Origin: Lysobacter sp036697405
GTDB taxonomy: Bacteria; Pseudomonadota; Gammaproteobacteria; Xanthomonadales; Xanthomonadaceae
DNA length: 64,000 nt
Direction of reading: 5' to 3'
Assembly (NCBI RefSeq): GCF_036697405.1
Contig: NZ_JBAHWA010000004.1
Span: 186,001 to 250,000, forward strand
Below the pieces are notes generated by a model. The model did no database searches. It saw nothing but the letters and a program-made list of their open reading frames with translations, and was not told the DNA's origin. The translations under genes were made by a program, and so were the position numbers. Below are positions 61,000-64,000 of the stretch, piece by piece; position 1 is the first letter of the stretch, and every line of letters begins with the position of its first letter.

Positions 61000-63024
61000 T
61001 TAGGCCGGCAGCTTGAAGTCGGCGACCGAGCGGCGCAGGTCGGCGGCCAACTGCGCCAGATTACCGATCGACTCGGCGGTCTGGTTGGCGCCCTGGGAGG
61101 TCTGCGAGGTGATTTGCTGAATCGTGTTCATGGTTTGGGTGATGTTCGAGGCCGCGCTGGACTGCTGCTGCGCCGCGCTGGAAATGCCTTGAATGAGGTT
61201 GGACAAGTCGGACGACACCTTTTCGATCTCGCCCAGCGCGGTACCCGCGTCCTCGGCCAGTCGGGCGCCGGCGACCACTTCCGAGGTCGTCTGCTCCATG
61301 GAGCTCACAGCTTCGTTGGTGTCGGACTGAATTGTCTGGACCAGCGTCTCGATTCGCTTGGTCGCGTTGGACGCGCGTTCCGCCAGTCGCTGCACTTCGT
61401 CGGCCACGACCGCGAACCCGCGGCCCGCTTCACCGGCCGAGGCGGCCTGAATCGCGGCGTTCAGCGCCAGGATGTTGGTCTGTTCCGAGATGTCGTTGAT
61501 CAGTTCGACGATCGAGCCGATTTCCTGCGAGCTTTCGCCCAGGCGCTTGATTCGCTTCGAGGTTTCCTGGATCTGGTCGCGGATCGAGTCCATGCCCTGA
61601 ATCGTCTGCCGCACCACGCCCGCGCCCTTGGTCGCGATCTGCACCGAGCGCTGCGCCACGTCGGCCGATTCGGCCGAGTTCTTCGAAACCTGGTCGATCG
61701 AGGCCGCGATTTCGCTGATGCGGTCGGAGGCGGAGTTGATCTCCTGGGCCTGGTGTTCGGCGGCCTCGGCCAGGTGCATGGCGGTGGCCTGGGTTTCCTG
61801 GGCCGAGGACGCCACCTGCACCGAGGTGTCGGTAATCGTCTGCACCAGGCTGCGCAGCTGTTCGACGGCGAAGTTGATCGAGTCCGCGATCGCGCCGGTC
61901 ATGTCCTCGGTGACCGTCGCCTTTACCGTCAGGTCGCCTTCTGCCAGCGAGCCCATTTCGTCCAGCAGGCGCATGATCGCCTCCTGGTTGCGGTCGTTGA
62001 GTTCCTTGGTGGTCTGGTAGCGCTTCTGCTGGGCGCGGTTCAAGGAGAACAGCAAGCCGGCGATGGCGAGCAGCGCGACGATACCGGAGATGATCGAGAC
62101 CAGGATGTGGCCGAGCGGATTGGTGCTGCGCACCGAGCCGAACGAGGTGAAGGCGCTGAACAGGTTTTCGCTGTCGCTGAGCAGTTTTTCCGAGCCGCCG
62201 GTGATCGATTCGGCCGCGCTCTGCGCGGCGAACAGCTTGGGCGAGCTGGCCGCGATGGCGTCCAGGTCCTTCTTCATTTCGGCCCACAGCGCCTCGGCCT
62301 GGCCGAGCGCGGCCAGGGCGCCGCCGTTGCTCAGCGGCAGCACGCCGGTGGAGGTGTCGCCGCCCTTGCGCAGGCCGGTGAGCACGTTGCCGAACACCGC
62401 CGCGTCGCGGCCGAGCGCGTCGCCGGCCAGCGAGGCGCCGCTGCCGCCGGCGCGGATTTCGGTGATGCGGCGGGCCATGTTGCCGGCCAGCAGGACCTGG
62501 CGCAGGGCGATGTAGACCTGCGAGGACGGCGAGCCGGAAGCCGACATCGCGCGCACCAGCTCGTCCAGGCGCGCCTGCAGCTGCGGCACGCGGCCGGAGA
62601 AACTGTCGAAGTTGCCGGCCAGGTCCAGGACCTGCTTCTCGGAGTTCAGCACCTGGTCGGCGTTCTTGCCCAGCAGGCCCCAGGTGTTGCTGACGGTCTC
62701 GATCGGCGCGGACACCTCGAAGGTGCTGCCGTACTTGCTGTTGAGATCGGCGATGTCGCTGTCGATCTGGCTCTTGGTGGCCTTGAACGCCGCGAAGGCC
62801 TCCTTGGCGCCGCCGACCGCCTCTCGCCCCTGCACCGCCAGCTTCTGCGAATTCACCTGCAGCTTCGAGGCCGAGGTGCTCGCGCTACCGAGCCGCGCCG
62901 CCTTCCAGGTCGCGTAGCCCGTGTTCAAGCCGAACACCGCCACCGAGATGCCCAGGATGATCAGCCAGGTGTTGACGCCCAGGTTGCGGCCCTTGCCGGC
63001 CACGTTGTCCATCACAGTGCTCAT
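61000..63024 (-). CDS. pilJ: Methyl-accepting chemotaxis-like receptor PilJ
   Basis: A 674-residue receptor with two membrane helices (about 19-38 and 305-327) around a periplasmic helical domain, then a HAMP-like segment (LLDEMGSLAEGDLTVKATV) and a long cytoplasmic signalling coil. The kinase-contact tip reads NDISEQTNILALNAAIQAASAGEAGRGFAVVADEVQRLAER, a version of the MCP hairpin with the PilJ-type ASAGEAG. PilJ senses surface contact through retracting pilins and controls ChpA. Receptor methylation sites cannot be called here with confidence, and no pilK lies beside it. It is 102 bases before chpA. Confidence 0.94.
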   Translation of the reverse strand: MSTVMDNVAGKGRNLGVNTWLIILGISVAVFGLNTGYATWKAARLGSASTSASKLQVNSQKLAVQGREAVGGAKEAFAAFKATKSQIDSDIADLNSKYGSTFEVSAPIETVSNTWGLLGKNADQVLNSEKQVLDLAGNFDSFSGRVPQLQARLDELVRAMSASGSPSSQVYIALRQVLLAGNMARRITEIRAGGSGASLAGDALGRDAAVFGNVLTGLRKGGDTSTGVLPLSNGGALAALGQAEALWAEMKKDLDAIAASSPKLFAAQSAAESITGGSEKLLSDSENLFSAFTSFGSVRSTNPLGHILVSIISGIVALLAIAGLLFSLNRAQQKRYQTTKELNDRNQEAIMRLLDEMGSLAEGDLTVKATVTEDMTGAIADSINFAVEQLRSLVQTITDTSVQVASSAQETQATAMHLAEAAEHQAQEINSASDRISEIAASIDQVSKNSAESADVAQRSVQIATKGAGVVRQTIQGMDSIRDQIQETSKRIKRLGESSQEIGSIVELINDISEQTNILALNAAIQAASAGEAGRGFAVVADEVQRLAERASNATKRIETLVQTIQSDTNEAVSSMEQTTSEVVAGARLAEDAGTALGEIEKVSSDLSNLIQGISSAAQQQSSAASNITQTMNTIQQITSQTSQGANQTAESIGNLAQLAADLRRSVADFKLPA

Positions 63025-63135
63025 GTTCGACCTCAGAAAGTGTTGCTTATGCGGATTTGATGGTTTGGGCGGGGGAGCGGTTCGGGGTGCAGCGGTGCAA
63101 CCAGGGCATTGCGTGGCGGTTCGGACCGGGGCCCG

Positions 63136-63687
63136 TCAGGCGGCGGCCTGGCGGAACTCGGGCGTGCGGGCCAGCCGTTCCAGGCTGAAGATCCCCCACG
63201 GGTGATCGGCCAGGCGGTAGGCCCGGTCGATGAAATTGGCGTAACGGCCCTCGGCCATGCGTTCCAGCGCGATCTCGTCGGACGCGACCAGCTGCTGGTC
63301 GTTGAAGCTGCGCTGGCCGTACAGCTCGTCGATCAGCACCGCGACGTCGCCGCCGGGTTGGCGCACCAGCAGCACGCGCTGGCTTTCGTGCAGCACGGTG
63401 CGGGTGCCCTCGAGGAACTGCTTGAGGTCGACCACCGGCAGCAGGCTGCCGCGCACGTTGGCCAGGCCGAGCATCCACGGCTGCGCGCCGGGCACCGCGG
63501 TGACCTGGGGCAGCGGCAGGATTTCCACCACCTCGTCGAAACCCGAGGCCAGGCGGCGATCGCCGATGCGGTAACCGACGCCGCGCCAGAGGCCCGGCGC
63601 GTCGAGCTGCTCGGGCAAGCCGACCACGTGCGCCAAGCTGCGGCGCTCGTAATCGACCAGCACATCGAACGGCGACTGCGTGTTCAT
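63136..63687 (-). CDS. pilI: CheW-like coupling protein PilI
   Basis: A 183-residue CheW-domain protein beginning MNTQSPFDVLVDYERRSLAH. Landmarks are GVGYRIGDRRLASGFDEVVEILP, WMLGLANVRGSLLPVVDLKQFL and RVLLVRQPGGDVAVLIDELYG. It couples the PilJ receptor to ChpA in the type IV pilus system. It lies between pilH (18 bases upstream) and pilJ (111 bases downstream), the order of P. aeruginosa pilG-pilH-pilI-pilJ. Confidence 0.93.
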   Translation of the reverse strand: MNTQSPFDVLVDYERRSLAHVVGLPEQLDAPGLWRGVGYRIGDRRLASGFDEVVEILPLPQVTAVPGAQPWMLGLANVRGSLLPVVDLKQFLEGTRTVLHESQRVLLVRQPGGDVAVLIDELYGQRSFNDQQLVASDEIALERMAEGRYANFIDRAYRLADHPWGIFSLERLARTPEFRQAAA

Positions 63688-63705
63688 AGACCGTACCTGA
63701 TGGCG

Positions 63706-64000
63706 TCAGCCGCCGAGCAACGCGCTGATGCGCGCGATGAGCTCGTCTTCGCGCGGCGGCTTGACGATGTAGTCCTTGGCGCCCTGGCGCATGCCCCAGG
63801 CCTTGTCGGTGTCCATGCCCTTGGTGCTCACGATGAGCACCGGGATGGCGCTGGTCGCGGCGTCGCGCGACAGCGCGCGGGTCGCCTGGAACCCGTTCAT
63901 GCCGGGCAATACCACGTCCATCAGCACCAGATCGGGCAACTCGCGCTTGCACGCTTCGATGCCGTCCTCGGCGCTGCCGGACGCGAACACCTGGTGTCCG
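63706..64000 (-). CDS. pilH: Response regulator PilH (5' end beyond the window)
   Basis: Partial single-domain receiver, cut by the window edge. The visible 98 codons run from GHQVFASGSAEDG onward. They contain the phospho-Asp in LVLMDVVLPGMNGFQATRAL, then SAIPVLIVSTKGMDTDKAWGMRQGAKDYIVKPPRE, with the Lys of VKP. This is close to PilH: GFQATR, TSAIPV, TDK.WG.RQGA.DY and the KP motif are shared with the P. aeruginosa protein. Codons before the first in-window GTG (63990) still fit PilH (GHQV), so the gene continues past position 64000. pilG would be expected next, outside the window. Confidence 0.92.
   Translation of the reverse strand, partial: GHQVFASGSAEDGIEACKRELPDLVLMDVVLPGMNGFQATRALSRDAATSAIPVLIVSTKGMDTDKAWGMRQGAKDYIVKPPREDELIARISALLGG

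Overview
The window looks like chromosome from a very GC-rich gammaproteobacterium of the Xanthomonadaceae (Lysobacteraceae), most like Lysobacter. Three things point there: the strong G/C third-position bias, the core operon lptD-surA-pdxA-rsmA-apaG-apaH with ubiH, thyA, lgt and folA, and GTAG-headed REP/REPIN repeats between genes. I see no phage, transposase, integrase, CRISPR array, rRNA or tRNA. Almost everything is ordinary vertically inherited chromosome. The species assignment is inference.

Layout. 0-4.8 kb: oxyR facing msrA (oxidative stress), a secreted protein that I read as a PNGase A type N-glycan amidase, then apt and a DUF2007 protein. 5-12.3 kb: glnS overlapped by a cysteine-rich lipoprotein and a nucleoside deaminase, a REPIN, rlmM, a secreted EF-hand protein, an NTF2-like protein and an MFS symporter. 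12.3-19.1 kb: two translationally coupled UbiH-family hydroxylases, a membrane protein next to a cobalamin adenosyltransferase and an HDAC-like deacetylase, then an exported S9 peptidase. 19.4-27.2 kb: outer-membrane biogenesis operon lptD-surA-pdxA-rsmA, followed by apaG-apaH and a DUF1287 lipoprotein. 27.2-32 kb (minus strand): lgt-thyA, three small secreted proteins, a DoxX protein and folA; the end of folA has been copied just downstream of itself.

32.2-36.6 kb: two TPM-domain proteins with LemA, TerC, DgkA and a VOC protein. 36.9-46 kb: an exported isoaspartyl peptidase, a ChaN/TraB-like exported protein, a MacAB-type export system (permease, ATPase, adaptor) and an OmpR-type two-component system. 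46-51.3 kb: mazG-cysQ-nudE (nucleotide housekeeping) divergent from bioA-rsmE. 51.3-64 kb: a NagX/HGSNAT-like acyltransferase and then the Pil-Chp chemosensory operon that controls type IV pili, transcribed pilH-pilI-pilJ-chpA-chpB-chpC, with pilH cut by the window edge.

Many genes are coupled by ATGA or longer stop/start overlaps, and I used these to choose starts. The observations I rate highest are: the bacterial PNGase A homologue; the Pil-Chp cluster, which lacks a pilK methyltransferase and has a ChpB whose CheB catalytic Ser and His are both replaced; the 45-bp tandem repeat coding an Ala/Glu/Arg helix inside ChpA; the duplicated folA tail beside REP elements; and the Spy/CpxP-like insertion in the MacA adaptor. 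I did not find a clearly new multi-gene system.
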